Part shown: positions 25,407-36,200 of the stretch, one piece after another
Position numbering within the stretch: the first letter of the stretch is position 1
Layout of the letters: each line of letters begins with the position of its first letter
Origin: Streptomyces sp. NBC_01669
Lineage (GTDB): Bacteria > Actinomycetota > Actinomycetes > Streptomycetales > Streptomycetaceae
DNA: 64,000 bases
Assembly (NCBI RefSeq): GCF_026339735.1
Contig: NZ_JAPEQG010000001.1
Span: forward strand, 682,001 to 746,000
Direction of reading: 5' to 3'
Notes under the pieces: generated by a model
What the model was told of the DNA's origin: nothing
The model's input: only the letters and a program-made list of their open reading frames with translations
The model's database searches: none
Translations under genes and position numbers: made by a program

Positions 25407-26972
25407 TCAGGCCTCCCCCGCCTCCGTTCGCCGCACGGTTCCCGGGGCCCCGGCGGCCCCTTCGGTGGCCTGTGGCGCCGGTGCCGCGTCGGCGCCGGCC
25501 GCCCCCGGCTGCGGCTTCTTCTTCCGGCGCATCATGCTCGGCATGGCACGCACCGGGACCTCCTTGAGGAACAGTGTTGCCACGAACCCGATCAGCACGA
25601 TGAACGTCGCCGTCAGGAACACCGTGTGCAACGCGTCGGCGAGCTGTGCGGGCGGCACCGAGTCGGCGGCGGTGGCGTCCCTGCCCAGCTGCAGGGAGAG
25701 GATGGAGCCCATCAGCGCGAGGGACACCGGGCCGGCGATCATCCGCCAGAACTGCATCTGGCTGGTGCCGACTCCGATCATCTCCTTCGCGACGGCGCTC
25801 TGCACCACGATTGTCGCCATCGGGAACGAGATGCCGATGCCGATGCCCAGCAGGATCATCGCGACCACCGTGGATCCGCGTCCGCTGCCCGTGTCGACGG
25901 TCGAGAGCAGGAACAGACCGCCCGCGACAAGAGCCATCGCGAGGGCGCCGAGGATCCGGTAGCGGGGGACGGCCGTGATCGCCTTGCTCGCGATCGGCGG
26001 AACGATCATCAGGGCGAACATCATCGGGCTCAGCAGGCTGCCCGCGAACGTGGCGCTGGATCCGAGTACGCCCTGCATCAGCAGCGGTACGTAGAAGATC
26101 GCTCCCATCATCGCGAACGCGGTGAAGAACGACATGACCGCCAGCACCGAGAACTGGTTGCCGCGGAAGAGCGACAGCGGCACGATCGCGTGCTCCGCGC
26201 GGTTTTCGGCCAGGAAGAAGCCCACCAGCATCACGGCTCCGCCGATGAGCAGGATCAGCACCTCGGCCGACGTCCACGCATGGCCGTCACCCGCCAGGCT
26301 CAGACCGATCAGGATCGGCACCAGGCCGGCGATCAGCAGCGCCACTCCGAGGAAGTCGATGTCGCGCCAGCTGAACCGGGACTTCACGTACGGCACGCCG
26401 GCCATGATCGCGAGCACGGAGAGCAGCAGGATCGGAACATTGATGTAGAACACCCAGCGCCAGTCCAGGTTGTCGGTGATGACACCGCCGATGGGCGGTC
26501 CGATCACCATGCTCAGCCCGGCCACGCTGAAGAAGATCCCCTGCGTCTGCGCCCGCCGCTCCGGCGTGTAGATGTCGGCAACCACGGTGTAGATGTTGGC
26601 CATCAGGATGCCCGCGAACAGGCCCTGCGCACCCCGGTAGATCACCAGCTGGGTCATGGACTGCGCGGCGCCGCACAGAAAGGACGTGACCAGGAACCCG
26701 ACCAGGCCGGTGAGCAGGAAGGGTTTGCGACCGAAGAGGTCACCGAGCTTACCGGCGATGGGCAGGATCACCGCCGCCGCCACCGAATAGCCGACTCCCA
26801 CCCAGGAGTAGAGCCGGAGCCCACCCAAGTCTTCGGTGATCTTGGGCATGGCCGCGCCGACCACGGACAGGTCAATTGATGTCAGTGCCAGCGCAAGCAA
26901 TACGCCGACGGTCGCGATCACTCTATTTCGCGGTAATACTGCCTCGGGTCCTTCAGGCTGAGGGACAACCAC
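25407..26972 (-). CDS. DHA2-type MFS multidrug exporter
   Basis: The protein has 521 residues and about 14 hydrophobic segments. MFS motifs are visible: GKLGDLFGRKPFLLTG (motif A), IYRGAQGLFAGILMANIYTV, and motif C-like GLSMVIGPPIGGVI followed by WRWVFYINVPI. It is probably a proton-driven exporter of the cluster product or a related drug. The start was moved to the GTG at 26972 because GAGGAGGT lies 7 bases upstream. A longer frame reaching 27068 lacks a ribosome site. It is divergent from the acyl-AMP ligase gene. The cytoplasmic C-terminal tail is Ala/Pro-rich. Confidence 0.87.
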   Translation of the reverse strand: MVVPQPEGPEAVLPRNRVIATVGVLLALALTSIDLSVVGAAMPKITEDLGGLRLYSWVGVGYSVAAAVILPIAGKLGDLFGRKPFLLTGLVGFLVTSFLCGAAQSMTQLVIYRGAQGLFAGILMANIYTVVADIYTPERRAQTQGIFFSVAGLSMVIGPPIGGVITDNLDWRWVFYINVPILLLSVLAIMAGVPYVKSRFSWRDIDFLGVALLIAGLVPILIGLSLAGDGHAWTSAEVLILLIGGAVMLVGFFLAENRAEHAIVPLSLFRGNQFSVLAVMSFFTAFAMMGAIFYVPLLMQGVLGSSATFAGSLLSPMMFALMIVPPIASKAITAVPRYRILGALAMALVAGGLFLLSTVDTGSGRGSTVVAMILLGIGIGISFPMATIVVQSAVAKEMIGVGTSQMQFWRMIAGPVSLALMGSILSLQLGRDATAADSVPPAQLADALHTVFLTATFIVLIGFVATLFLKEVPVRAMPSMMRRKKKPQPGAAGADAAPAPQATEGAAGAPGTVRRTEAGEA

Positions 26973-27115
26973 CGTCCGTACCTCCTCGATTATCTCACTC
27001 TGATTCGCGTTGGTGAGGATGTCGGTCCAACTGAAGTGTGTCAATGCCGAGTTGAGTGCTGCTACCACTCAAAAGTGAGCAGCAGGCGCACAAACAGGCG
27101 CCCTACGTTCACTTC
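26973..27115. promoter_or_regulatory. Divergent promoter region (exporter / acyl ligase)
   Basis: 143 bases lie between the exporter start and the ligase start, clearly less GC-rich than the surrounding coding DNA. It must carry promoters for both directions. No convincing operator was seen beyond a weak CTCA-AAAG-TGAG dyad near 27068. Confidence 0.45.
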
Positions 27116-28711
27116 ATGACCGACATCGCCGCAGTGCCGCCGACGGTCCCGCAGCTCATCCTTGAGCGCGCGAAGGAGAAACCGGACCATATCGCCCTGG
27201 TCGTCGACGGAACCGACTCCCTGGCATACGGGGAATGGATACGCGCCTCAGGTGCACTTGCCCATCGACTGAAAACCGTCGGAGTACGGCCGGGTGACCG
27301 GATCGGTCTGTACTACGCGGAAAGCGACTGGATCGGGTACGCCGTCGGCCATGTCGCCGTGTATCTTGCGGGCGGCACGGCGATCGCGCTGACCGAGCGG
27401 CTCGGGGCCGCGGAGATCCGGCGCCGGCTGACGTACTGCGGCGCCTCCGGAGTGCTGCACGGGGCCGGGAGTGAGCCACCGGACGGTACGTGGTGGGCCG
27501 AGCCAGGGTACGAACGCGGTGCGCCGGCCGCTGCTGAGTTGTCGGAGCCGCCGGAACGCTCGACGTCGTCGCAGTTCTCGGACCGGGCGGAGTTCTCGGG
27601 CCTGGCCGAGATTCAGCCGCCCGCGGTGACGAGCGACGAGCTGTCGGACATCCTCTACACCTCGGGCACGACGGGTGACGCCAAGCCGGTCGCCGTCAGC
27701 CACGCGAACCTGACGTACCCGACATTCGCCTGGGGACATCTCTTCCAGGACGTCGGCAGCATTCTGTGCGCCGTTCCGCTGGGCACCAACGCGGGCCACA
27801 ATGCGCTCATTCTGGCCCTGACCACGGACTCGACCATCCATGTGCTGGGCCGTTCGGATCCGGAGAGCATCGCCGCCGCCATCGCCGGACCGAGGCTGGA
27901 ACTGGCGGTGCTGCCGCCCTCCGTCGCCATCCAACTGCTGGCCGACGGTGTGCTGGACACCCATGACCTGACCTGTCTGACGATGCTGATGTTCGGCTCG
28001 GCCAGCGTGCCGCTCGGCATGGTGAACAAGCTGTCGCAGGCGCTGCCCGACACCCGGATGATCATCGGCTACGGATCCACCGAAGTCTCCCCCGCGCTCA
28101 CCTCCCTGATCACGGACCCCTGGAACGAGCACAAGGACCCGGAGTACTTCCGCAGGCCGGAACTGGCCACGGTCGGTGAGCCCCGGCGGGAGACCGGGGT
28201 GAAGATCGTGGATGCGGAGGGCTCACCCCTGCCGCCCGGGCAGGTCGGCGAGATCTGTCTGTCGTCCCCCGCGCCGCCCCGTTCCTACTACCGCGATCCC
28301 GAAGCTTCCGCCCGGGTGTTCCGGGACGGATGGGCGCACATGGGCGATGTCGGCTCCCTCGACGCGGACGGGATACTGACCCTTCACGACCGGGCCGCCG
28401 ACGTCGTCACCCGCGAAGGACGCGCCTTCGCCTCGTTGCGTGCCGAGAACGAGTTGTACTGGCATCCCGATGTGGTGGAGGCCGCCGTGTTCGGTGCGCC
28501 GGGTCCGGACGGGCGGACGCTGCTGGTGGCCGCCGTGCGGCTGCGGTCCGGCGACCCCGACGGGTCCGCCGACGGTCTGCGGGACTTCCTCGCGCAGCGG
28601 CTGCCGGCGGGCGAGCTGCCCGATCGGATCGTCGCCGTGGACGAGCTGCCGCACGGGCCGATCGGCAAGGTGCTCAAGCGGGAGCTGCGCCGAGCACGAC
28701 GCTGGTACTGA
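27116..28711 (+). CDS. Acyl-AMP ligase (ANL superfamily, acyl-CoA/ACP synthetase-like)
   Basis: The protein has 531 residues. It has the P-loop-like core ILYTSGTTGDAKPVAVSHAN, GYGSTEVSPAL (A5), GWAHMGDVGSLDADGILTLHDR (A7/A8) and the catalytic lysine in PIGKVLKREL at the C-terminus, so it should be active. It would adenylate a carboxylic acid and pass it to CoA or a carrier protein. No carrier is fused. The donor ACP ending at 29945 or the loading ACP of PKS1 are candidate partners. It is transcribed against the PKS operon, and its last 38 bases overlap the 3' end of the decarboxylating KS gene. Confidence 0.8.
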   Translation: MTDIAAVPPTVPQLILERAKEKPDHIALVVDGTDSLAYGEWIRASGALAHRLKTVGVRPGDRIGLYYAESDWIGYAVGHVAVYLAGGTAIALTERLGAAEIRRRLTYCGASGVLHGAGSEPPDGTWWAEPGYERGAPAAAELSEPPERSTSSQFSDRAEFSGLAEIQPPAVTSDELSDILYTSGTTGDAKPVAVSHANLTYPTFAWGHLFQDVGSILCAVPLGTNAGHNALILALTTDSTIHVLGRSDPESIAAAIAGPRLELAVLPPSVAIQLLADGVLDTHDLTCLTMLMFGSASVPLGMVNKLSQALPDTRMIIGYGSTEVSPALTSLITDPWNEHKDPEYFRRPELATVGEPRRETGVKIVDAEGSPLPPGQVGEICLSSPAPPRSYYRDPEASARVFRDGWAHMGDVGSLDADGILTLHDRAADVVTREGRAFASLRAENELYWHPDVVEAAVFGAPGPDGRTLLVAAVRLRSGDPDGSADGLRDFLAQRLPAGELPDRIVAVDELPHGPIGKVLKRELRRARRWY

Positions 28712-29948
28712 TCCCGCCGAAGCCGAAACTGTTGGACAGGGCGTGCCGCAACGGCACGCCCTTCGCCGTGGGGCCGACGAAGCGGTGCGAGGCGTCCACC
28801 GGACTCGTCAGGCCCACCGTGGGGTGGACGAAGGAGTCCCGCAACTGGATCACGGTGGCCACGGCCTCCACCACACCGGCCGCCGACAGGCAGTGTCCGG
28901 TCAACGCCTTCGTCGCGTTCACCCAGGGGCCCCTGGACCCGAACACCTTGCGCAGCGCCTGGAGTTCGGCCGCGTCCCCGAGCGGCGCGCCGGTCCCGTG
29001 CGCGTTCACGTAGTCGATGTCGGCGGGCGACAGACCGGCCCGTTCGATGGCCGCCTCCATCGCGTCCGCCTCACCGTCCGCCGAGGGGTCCGCCAGCCTG
29101 TTGGCGTCGAGCCGCTGGGCGTATCCGCTCAGCTCGGCGAGCGGTGGCGCACTCCGTCGACGCGCCGATGCCTCCGATTCCAGCACCAGCACCGCGCACC
29201 CCTCGCCCGGTACGAACCCTCGGTGCCCGGTGTCGAACGGTGCCCCGAATCCCGTCGTGGCCGCGTCCCCGGCCGCCGCGGCGCGCAGATTGCAGTAGCT
29301 GCGCAGCTCCATGGGCGACAGTTCGGTCAGGGCCCCGACGACGAGACAGACGTCCAGCGCCCCGCACTCGATCAGCCGGGCGCCCTGAATGATCGCCACA
29401 TTGCCGCTGGCCGACGCCCCGCCGACGGTGAATCCTTCACCACGGATGCCCAGGAGCTGACTCAGCGTCCCGACGTGGTCGGTGTCCTGATAGTGCAGGG
29501 CGAAGGTCGGTGGCAGGTACGCCGGGTCACGTTCGAAGCGCTGCCGCTGACGCCATTCGTAGCCGCCGTTGAGATTGGATCCGGCCACCACGACTCCGGT
29601 ACGCGCCGGGGGCGCGGGCGACTCGTCGAGGGCCGCGGAGAGCCAGCCCTGCAGCGCCGTGACCGTGGCGACCTGAATGTTGTACGGGGAGCGTGCCACG
29701 CTGCGCCGAGCGGAGTCGAGCAGCGTGGCGGACAGTCCCTCGCAGCCGGCCAGTGCGTCCGCCAGTGCGAATCCGTCGATCACGGCGCTCCGGTCGGGCC
29801 ACCCGGCTTCGTCCGAGGCACCGGTTTCGCGGCGGGTGATGCCGGAGTGGCCGGCGCGCAGGGCACCGGTGAACCCGGCCGGGTCCCGGCCCGCGGCGCA
29901 GAGCACGCCGAGGCCGGTCACCCAGGTCCGTAACGAGGCGGGGCTCAC
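28674..29948 (-). CDS. Decarboxylating ketosynthase-like protein of the beta-branching (HMGS) cassette, PksF-type
   Basis: The 424-residue protein has a KAS fold in which the active-site cysteine is replaced by serine. The usual TACSS segment reads VGGASASGN (Ser near residue 179). The two histidines remain (NAHGTGAPLGD; KALTGHCLSAAG). Cys-less KS proteins of this class (PksF-type) decarboxylate malonyl-ACP to acetyl-ACP, supplying the acetyl unit that HMG-synthase adds to a beta-keto polyketide. The gene overlaps the donor ACP gene by 4 bases, its expected substrate carrier. Together they are the left half of the branching cassette; HMGS and the first ECH are at the right end of the window. 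Confidence 0.83.
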   Translation of the reverse strand: MSPASLRTWVTGLGVLCAAGRDPAGFTGALRAGHSGITRRETGASDEAGWPDRSAVIDGFALADALAGCEGLSATLLDSARRSVARSPYNIQVATVTALQGWLSAALDESPAPPARTGVVVAGSNLNGGYEWRQRQRFERDPAYLPPTFALHYQDTDHVGTLSQLLGIRGEGFTVGGASASGNVAIIQGARLIECGALDVCLVVGALTELSPMELRSYCNLRAAAAGDAATTGFGAPFDTGHRGFVPGEGCAVLVLESEASARRRSAPPLAELSGYAQRLDANRLADPSADGEADAMEAAIERAGLSPADIDYVNAHGTGAPLGDAAELQALRKVFGSRGPWVNATKALTGHCLSAAGVVEAVATVIQLRDSFVHPTVGLTSPVDASHRFVGPTAKGVPLRHALSNSFGFGGISTSVVLGAAPA

Positions 29949-30205
29949 CGGTGTTTCCGCATCAGTGCGGCGACCTGGCCCAGCGTCAGGGAGCGTTCGA
30001 ACTCGTCGAGCGGCACGACGACGCCGAGATCCTCCATGACCAGGGCGAGTATCTCCGCCCTGTCGATGCTGTTGCAGCCCGCCGCGGCCAGGCTGCTGTC
30101 GGCGGACAGCGGTGCGCCGTCGCCGGTGGTCGGCACCACCTCTGCGGCGCGCCGCCGGATGGTGGTGAGGATGTGCTCGTCGTCGGTCTGGGACAGGTCG
30201 GTCAT
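29945..30205 (-). CDS. Donor acyl carrier protein of the beta-branching cassette (AcpK-type)
   Basis: The protein has 86 residues and is a free-standing ACP. The phosphopantetheine serine (Ser46) lies in AAGCNSIDRAEI. The NSIDRAE motif is characteristic of acetyl-donor ACPs of HMGS cassettes, such as AcpK of bacillaene and CurB of curacin. It should carry malonate, then acetate after decarboxylation by the adjacent KS-like protein. The ATG overlaps the PKS2 stop (ATGA) and its own stop overlaps the next start, so all three are translationally coupled. Confidence 0.85.
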   Translation of the reverse strand: MTDLSQTDDEHILTTIRRRAAEVVPTTGDGAPLSADSSLAAAGCNSIDRAEILALVMEDLGVVVPLDEFERSLTLGQVAALMRKHR

Positions 30206-33200
30206 GGTCTGCTCCCGTCGGTCGGTTCTCCGGTCGGTTCTCCGATGCGCTGTACGGCTCGGTGGGTGGCGAAGAATTCGGTGAGGATCTCGTTGACCCG
30301 GCCGGGGCTGGTGAGTCCGGGGAAGTGCCCGGCGTCGGAAATCTCCACGAGTTCGCTGTCTCTGATCAGCCGGTGCAGGAGCTGAACGGTGTCGACCGGG
30401 ACAACCGTGTCGTAGCGGCCGTGAATGAGCAGCGTGGGCGTACTGATGTCCGCCAGCCTGTCCTGCGTACCGGCGTGTTCGGCGAAGGCGTCGAGATAGC
30501 GCATGCCGGTGTGCGGGTCCATGCTCTCGCTGCGCAGCAGCGTGGCCAGCAGGTCGTCGCGCGCGTCCGCCAGCCGGTGTGAGCCGCTGCCCGCGATTGC
30601 GGCGTCCAGGTCCTCCGCCGCGACCCTTGCCAGCTTCGCAACGCCGCCGGGGCGGTTGGCGAACCGGTGGGAGCTGGAGATCAGGGTAAGGCCGGCGGCG
30701 CGTTCGGGATGGGCGAGTACGAAGCTCTGCGCCTGGAGGCCGCCGAACGAGGCGCCGACGACGTGAACCGGGCCGGTGATGCCCAGCTCGTCCAGGACGT
30801 GCCGGTGCAGGGCCGACACCTCTTCCAGGCCGAGGCCGCCGCTCACCCGGGTGCGGCCCACTCCGGGACGGTGCACCGCCACCACCTGGTGGCGGTCGCT
30901 CAGCCCACGGAACTGCTCCACGAACAGGCCCGCGCCGATATTGAACGGTGGCATCAGAAGAACGGCGGGACCTCGGCCCCTCACGAACACCTCGGCCTCA
31001 CCACCCGGCACGGGGACCATGCGTACCTCCACGTCGGGCGCCGCCTCGCGCAGCACCTGGAGGTTGGGGTTGCTCACGGTCCCGGCAGCCGGCGCCGGGC
31101 GGGAGCGGGGGTGGGCGTGGGGGACGGGGCGGGCTTCCGCGGAATCCCGGGTGTCGAGGCGGTAGCGGGCCTGGGGGGCGCGTACCTGATCGGCGGTGCC
31201 GTCGGCCGCGGCCAGGGCGATCGGCTCGGCGGGACCGGTCAGGAAGGTGGCGACCCGGTCCGCGACGGTGTCCGTCTCGGTGTCGGTGAGGCCGACCGGA
31301 ACGGCGAGCCGCACCAGCTGGGCCTCGGGGCCGCCGCCCAGATGCGGGCCGCCGCGCACACCCGTCTCGCGGTAGAGCGTGGCCAGGAACGACGGTACGG
31401 GCTCGGGGAGTTCCGCGTACGGCGCCAGTCGGCTGACGTCGAGGACGACGCAGTGTCCGGCCGCGGGTCCGGTCAGCGGGGCATCGGCGTCGTGGAGGTG
31501 TTCCCACAACGTGGCGGTGTGCCGCATCCGCTCGGCGACCCGGTCGGCCGCCCAGTCGAGATCGTTCGCGGCGACCGCCAGGGCACGGCGGCCCCATGCG
31601 TGCAGTTGCGGTCCGTGGTCGGCCCGCTCGCCGTCCAGCCGGTCGGTGAGTTCGGACAGGTTCGTGGCGAGGAGCCCACCGGAGTCGATGCCGAAGTCCT
31701 TCGGCATGCTGAGGGTGACCACGTCCGCCGTGGCCAGCAGGTCGCGTACCGCGTCCCACACATCACCGTCCGGACCGTCCGTTTCGTCGGAGCGGACCCG
31801 GAAGGCGTTCTCCACGATCCGCGTCGCGTCGATGACGAGGGGGATGTCGCCGCCGAGGGTCCGGCGGACCTCGGTGAGATTGCCCCAGGAGATCGGGTGG
31901 CCGCCGCCCGCGTTGTTGCCCGCTTCCAGGCAGACGAAAGAGACGGGCGTCGGGGACGTGGCGAGCGCCGTGCGCAGCGCGGTGAGATCCACATCGGAAC
32001 GGAAGGGCTGCCGCGGTGTGTCCGGCCGGGCCAGTTCCACCGGCCGGAATCCGTTCCCGGCCAGGCTGTACAGCCAGGTCGGGAAGACCCCGTCGTGCAG
32101 GACGGTGCCGCGCTCGCCGGGCCACAGCCTGCAGAGCAGGGCTTCGGCTGCCCGCCCGGACGGTGTGGCGACGATCCGTTTGAAGGGCAGCCACGGTGCG
32201 CCGTATTCCTCGATGTCCTGGCGCCGGCTGAACGACCTGGCGGTGATGTCGGCCATCCGGCGGGTGACCGAGGGGTGGTCGCGCTCCGCCCACGAGTCGG
32301 TGATCAGATCGAAGGGGACCTGGGCGGCCGGCAGCAGCACGGGGTTGTATCCGCAGGCCACCAGCTGCTGGGTGCGGCCCACGACGGTGTCGACGGCAGG
32401 GGGAACGGATTCCGTCCGGGGTGTCCGGACGGTCACCGGGGCCGGGCTCGATGAGGTGCCCGGTGCCTCGACCGGGGTCTTGTCCTGGTCCTCGACGGGA
32501 GACTTGCTCCGGTCCTCGACCGGGGTCTCGCTCCGGGCCATGACCCGCGTCCTGCTCGGGGCCCGTTTCGGATCCTTGGTCCCGGTCGGGGCGTGTGGCG
32601 GTGTGTGCGCCGGGGTGAGGACCACTCGGCCCCCTACCCGTCGCGGCTCCGTGCTCGCGGCCGCCGCGGTCACCGGGGGCGGTGTGTGCGAAGCGTCGGG
32701 TTCGGGCACGGTGAACCAGTGTGCGGTCCGGGTGAACGGGACTCCGGGCAGCGGTGCACGGCCCGGAACCGCGGTCCACAGCTCCTCCCAGTCAATCTGC
32801 GCCCCGGCCGTCCAGGCTGCCGCCAGGGCGTGCGGATCACCGGGCCCCGGTACGGCTTCCGGCACCGGGGTGTCGGACGGTTCGGGCACCGGGCCGGTGG
32901 CCAGCTCCGCAAGGGCGCGTAGGAGCTCGCCCCGATCGGCGGCGACCACTGCGTGGCGGACGCGGAACACCGTACGGCCCGTCTGAAGGGTGTACGCCAC
33001 CCGGGAGAGCGACGCGGACGGTTCACGCCCGATGCTGTCCGCCAGCCGGGCTGCGTACTCACGCAGCGTTTCGCCGTCCGGTGCGGACAGCGGGAACACC
33101 CGGGGGCGCTGGTCCTGTTCGGCGGGGCGCGCGTCGTCGTACCCCTGCACGACGACATGCGCGTTGCTGCCGCCGAAGCCGAAGGAACTCACCCCCGCCC

Positions 33201-36200
33201 TGCGCAGCGCACGGTCTCCGTCCGGCACGCCTTCCCAGCGCTCGGCCCGCTCCAGCAGCCGCAGCGGCGAGCCGTCAAGCCGCAGGTAGGGGTTGACGGT
33301 GCCCAGGTGCAGATTGCCCGGCAGCCATCCGTGCCGCAGGCACAGCAGCACTTTCAGAAGCCCGGCCATGCCCGAAGCGGCCTCCAGATGGCCGATGTTG
33401 GTCTTGACCGCGCCCACTGCCACATGGGGGATGGCGGGAACGGGCAGTGCGTGTTCCTCGTACAGCTCGGTGAACGCCTTCTTCATCCCCTCGATCTCGA
33501 TCGGGTCGCCCAGCCGGGTACCGGTGCCGTGACTCTCCAGATAGGTGACGGTGCGCGGGTCGACGCCCGCACGCCGGTACGCGCTCACCAGGACCCGGGC
33601 CTGTGCCTCCGGGTCGGGGGCGGTGAGCGAGGCGGTACGACCGCAGTGGTTGACGGCGCTTCCCTTGATCACGGCATGGATGTGGTCGCCGTCCTCCACC
33701 GCCTGCCGCAGCGGCTTCAGCAGCACGGCGCCCACGCCCTCGCCCCGCACATATCCGTCGGCGGCGGCGTCGAAGGTCTTGCAGCGACCGTCGGGGCTCA
33801 GCATCTCCGCCCGGACGAATGCCTTGAACAGCGAGGGGCTGAGCACGGCGTTGACCCCGCCGGCGACGGCCATGGTGCATTCGCCGTCCGCGAGAGCGCG
33901 GACGGCGCGGTGCAGCGCCACCAGGGAACTGGAACAGGCCGTGTCCACGGCCTCGCTGGGGCCATGCAGATCGAACCGGTGGGACACCCGGTTGGCGAGC
34001 ACGGAGTGCGCGATGCCGGTCGCCATATGCGCCTGAACGGGAATGGCATGACTGGTCATCAGATCGTCGTAGTCCGAGGTGGCGACCCCCACGAAGAGTC
34101 CGGTGTCGGTACCGGCCAGCCGGTCGGGGCGGTAGCCGGCGTCCTCGAATACGCTCCAGACGGTCTCCAGGAACAGTCTCTGCTGCGGGTCCATCAGCGC
34201 CGCCTCGCGCGGCGAGATTCGGAATCGGGCGGCGTCGAACCGATCGATGCCTGCGAGGAACCCTCCGCGCTGAGCGGCGATTTCGGGGTCGCCCCGCAGA
34301 TCGGCGCGGTCCTCGGGGACGGGGCCCGTGAGATCGTCACCGGCGATCAGACGCCGGAAGAAGGCGTCGGGATCGTCGGCTCCGGGCATCCGGCCCGCCA
34401 TGCCGATGACGGCGATGTCCGTGTCGGTGACGTCCGTGTCGGTGAGGTCCGTCACGGCGATGCCCCTGTCCGTGATGCCCGTGTCTGCGGCGTCCGTCTC
34501 TGTGGCCTCCGTCTCTGTGGCCTCCGTATCGGCGAGGCCTGCGCCTGCGATGCCCGCGCTTGCGATCTCGGGGCGGGTGTCTTCCCGTGCGGTGTCGGAG
34601 CCGGTGAGGGGAGTGGTGTCCGGGCCGGCCCCGTGTTCCTCCACCAGGTACCGGGCGAACAACCCCAGCGTGGGATTCTCGAACAGCACGGTCGGCAGCA
34701 GATCGAGCCCGTACGCCTCGTTGACCTGGATGACCAGCTCCGTCAGGGACAGGGAGTCGAAGCCGAGCTCCATCAGGTCGGCATCGGTGTCCACCTCGCG
34801 CTCGTCCACCAGCAGGAACGCGGCGGCCAGAGTCCGTACCGTCCGTTCCACATCCGGCAGCGCTTCGGTCACCGTGGCGGTGTTCCGCTGCGGAGCGGAT
34901 TCCGCCGCCGGTGCCGCACGCTCGACGACCATGACCCGGCTGTCGGGCAGTGTCAGCGCGCGGGTGAACGCGCGCAGTCCGGCCTCCGGAGGCATCGGGA
35001 CCATCCCCCACAGACGCTCGAAGAGGCGTCGGGTCGCGGCGTCCACGCTCATGCCGCCGCCGTCCCAGAGCGGCCAGCCGATCGCCAGGGTCCGGCCCGG
35101 CCGCTCACCTGCCCTGCGGCGCCCCTCGCGTTCCTCCGCGAAGGCGTCGAGATAGGCGTTGGCGAACGCGTAGTCCGCCTGCCCCAGATTGCCGGACACA
35201 CCGGCCACCGAGGAGAACAGGACGAAATGGTCGAGGGGTTCGTCCCGGGTGGCCTCGTCGAGATGCACGGCTCCGTACACCTTGGGCGCGACAACCTCCG
35301 CGATCTCCGCACGTGACTTCTCTGCGGCCCTGCGGTCCCTGGTGATCCCGGCGGCGTGCAGGACGCCGCGCAGGGGACCGTACAGCCTCGTGACCGTGCC
35401 GATCAGCTCGTCGACCTCATGGCGGGATGTCACGTCCGCGCGGTGGTAGTGGATCCGCGCTCCCGGACCCGCGAGTGCGGCGAGCCGGGCGGTCCGTTCG
35501 GGGTCGAGCGCGCTTCGGCCGGCCAGGACGACGGTGACCGGCCACTGTGCCACGTATGCGGCGAAGCGCAGACCGAGTTCGCCCGCGCCGCCGGTGATCA
35601 AATACGTTCCGGCCGGGTGCAGTCCCGGGCCGTCGGCGGGGACCCGCTCCGCCATGTGCAGCCGACACCGCTCGCCGTGCTCGTAGGTGACCGTGTCGGC
35701 GGACGCGGCGGGTTCACGGAGGAGTTCCGCGACGATCCGGTCGGCCGCCGTGGCGGGCTCGTCGCCCGCGTACAGCCGGGTCGCCCGCAGCCCGCCGTGT
35801 TCCAGCGCCAGTGCGGCGAGTGCGCCGGACACCGCCGCGTACGCGGGAGTGGGCTGCGTGTGGCCGAACACGACCCGCAGCCGCCGGCCCGAACCGGCGG
35901 CCAGTACCGCAGCGGTCAGGGACAGGACGGTGTGCAGTCCGGCGTCGAGTTGCTCGGGCAGAGTTCCGGGGCCGGCGACATACACCAGGCCGTCCGGCAG
36001 CTGCTCCTCGGCGGCGAGGGCCCGTGCCCAGGCACTCCGTTCCTCGGTGCTCTCCCCCGGGCCGGTGATCGGGCACGTGCCACCGGCGTCGCGGATCGCG
36101 GCCTCCACCGCTGCCACGGTCTCCGACGCTCCGGAGCCGGCGCCGAGCACCAGTACCCGGCCGGGCGCGCGGGGGGTGCCGGTCAGGTGCTCCGGGCGCC

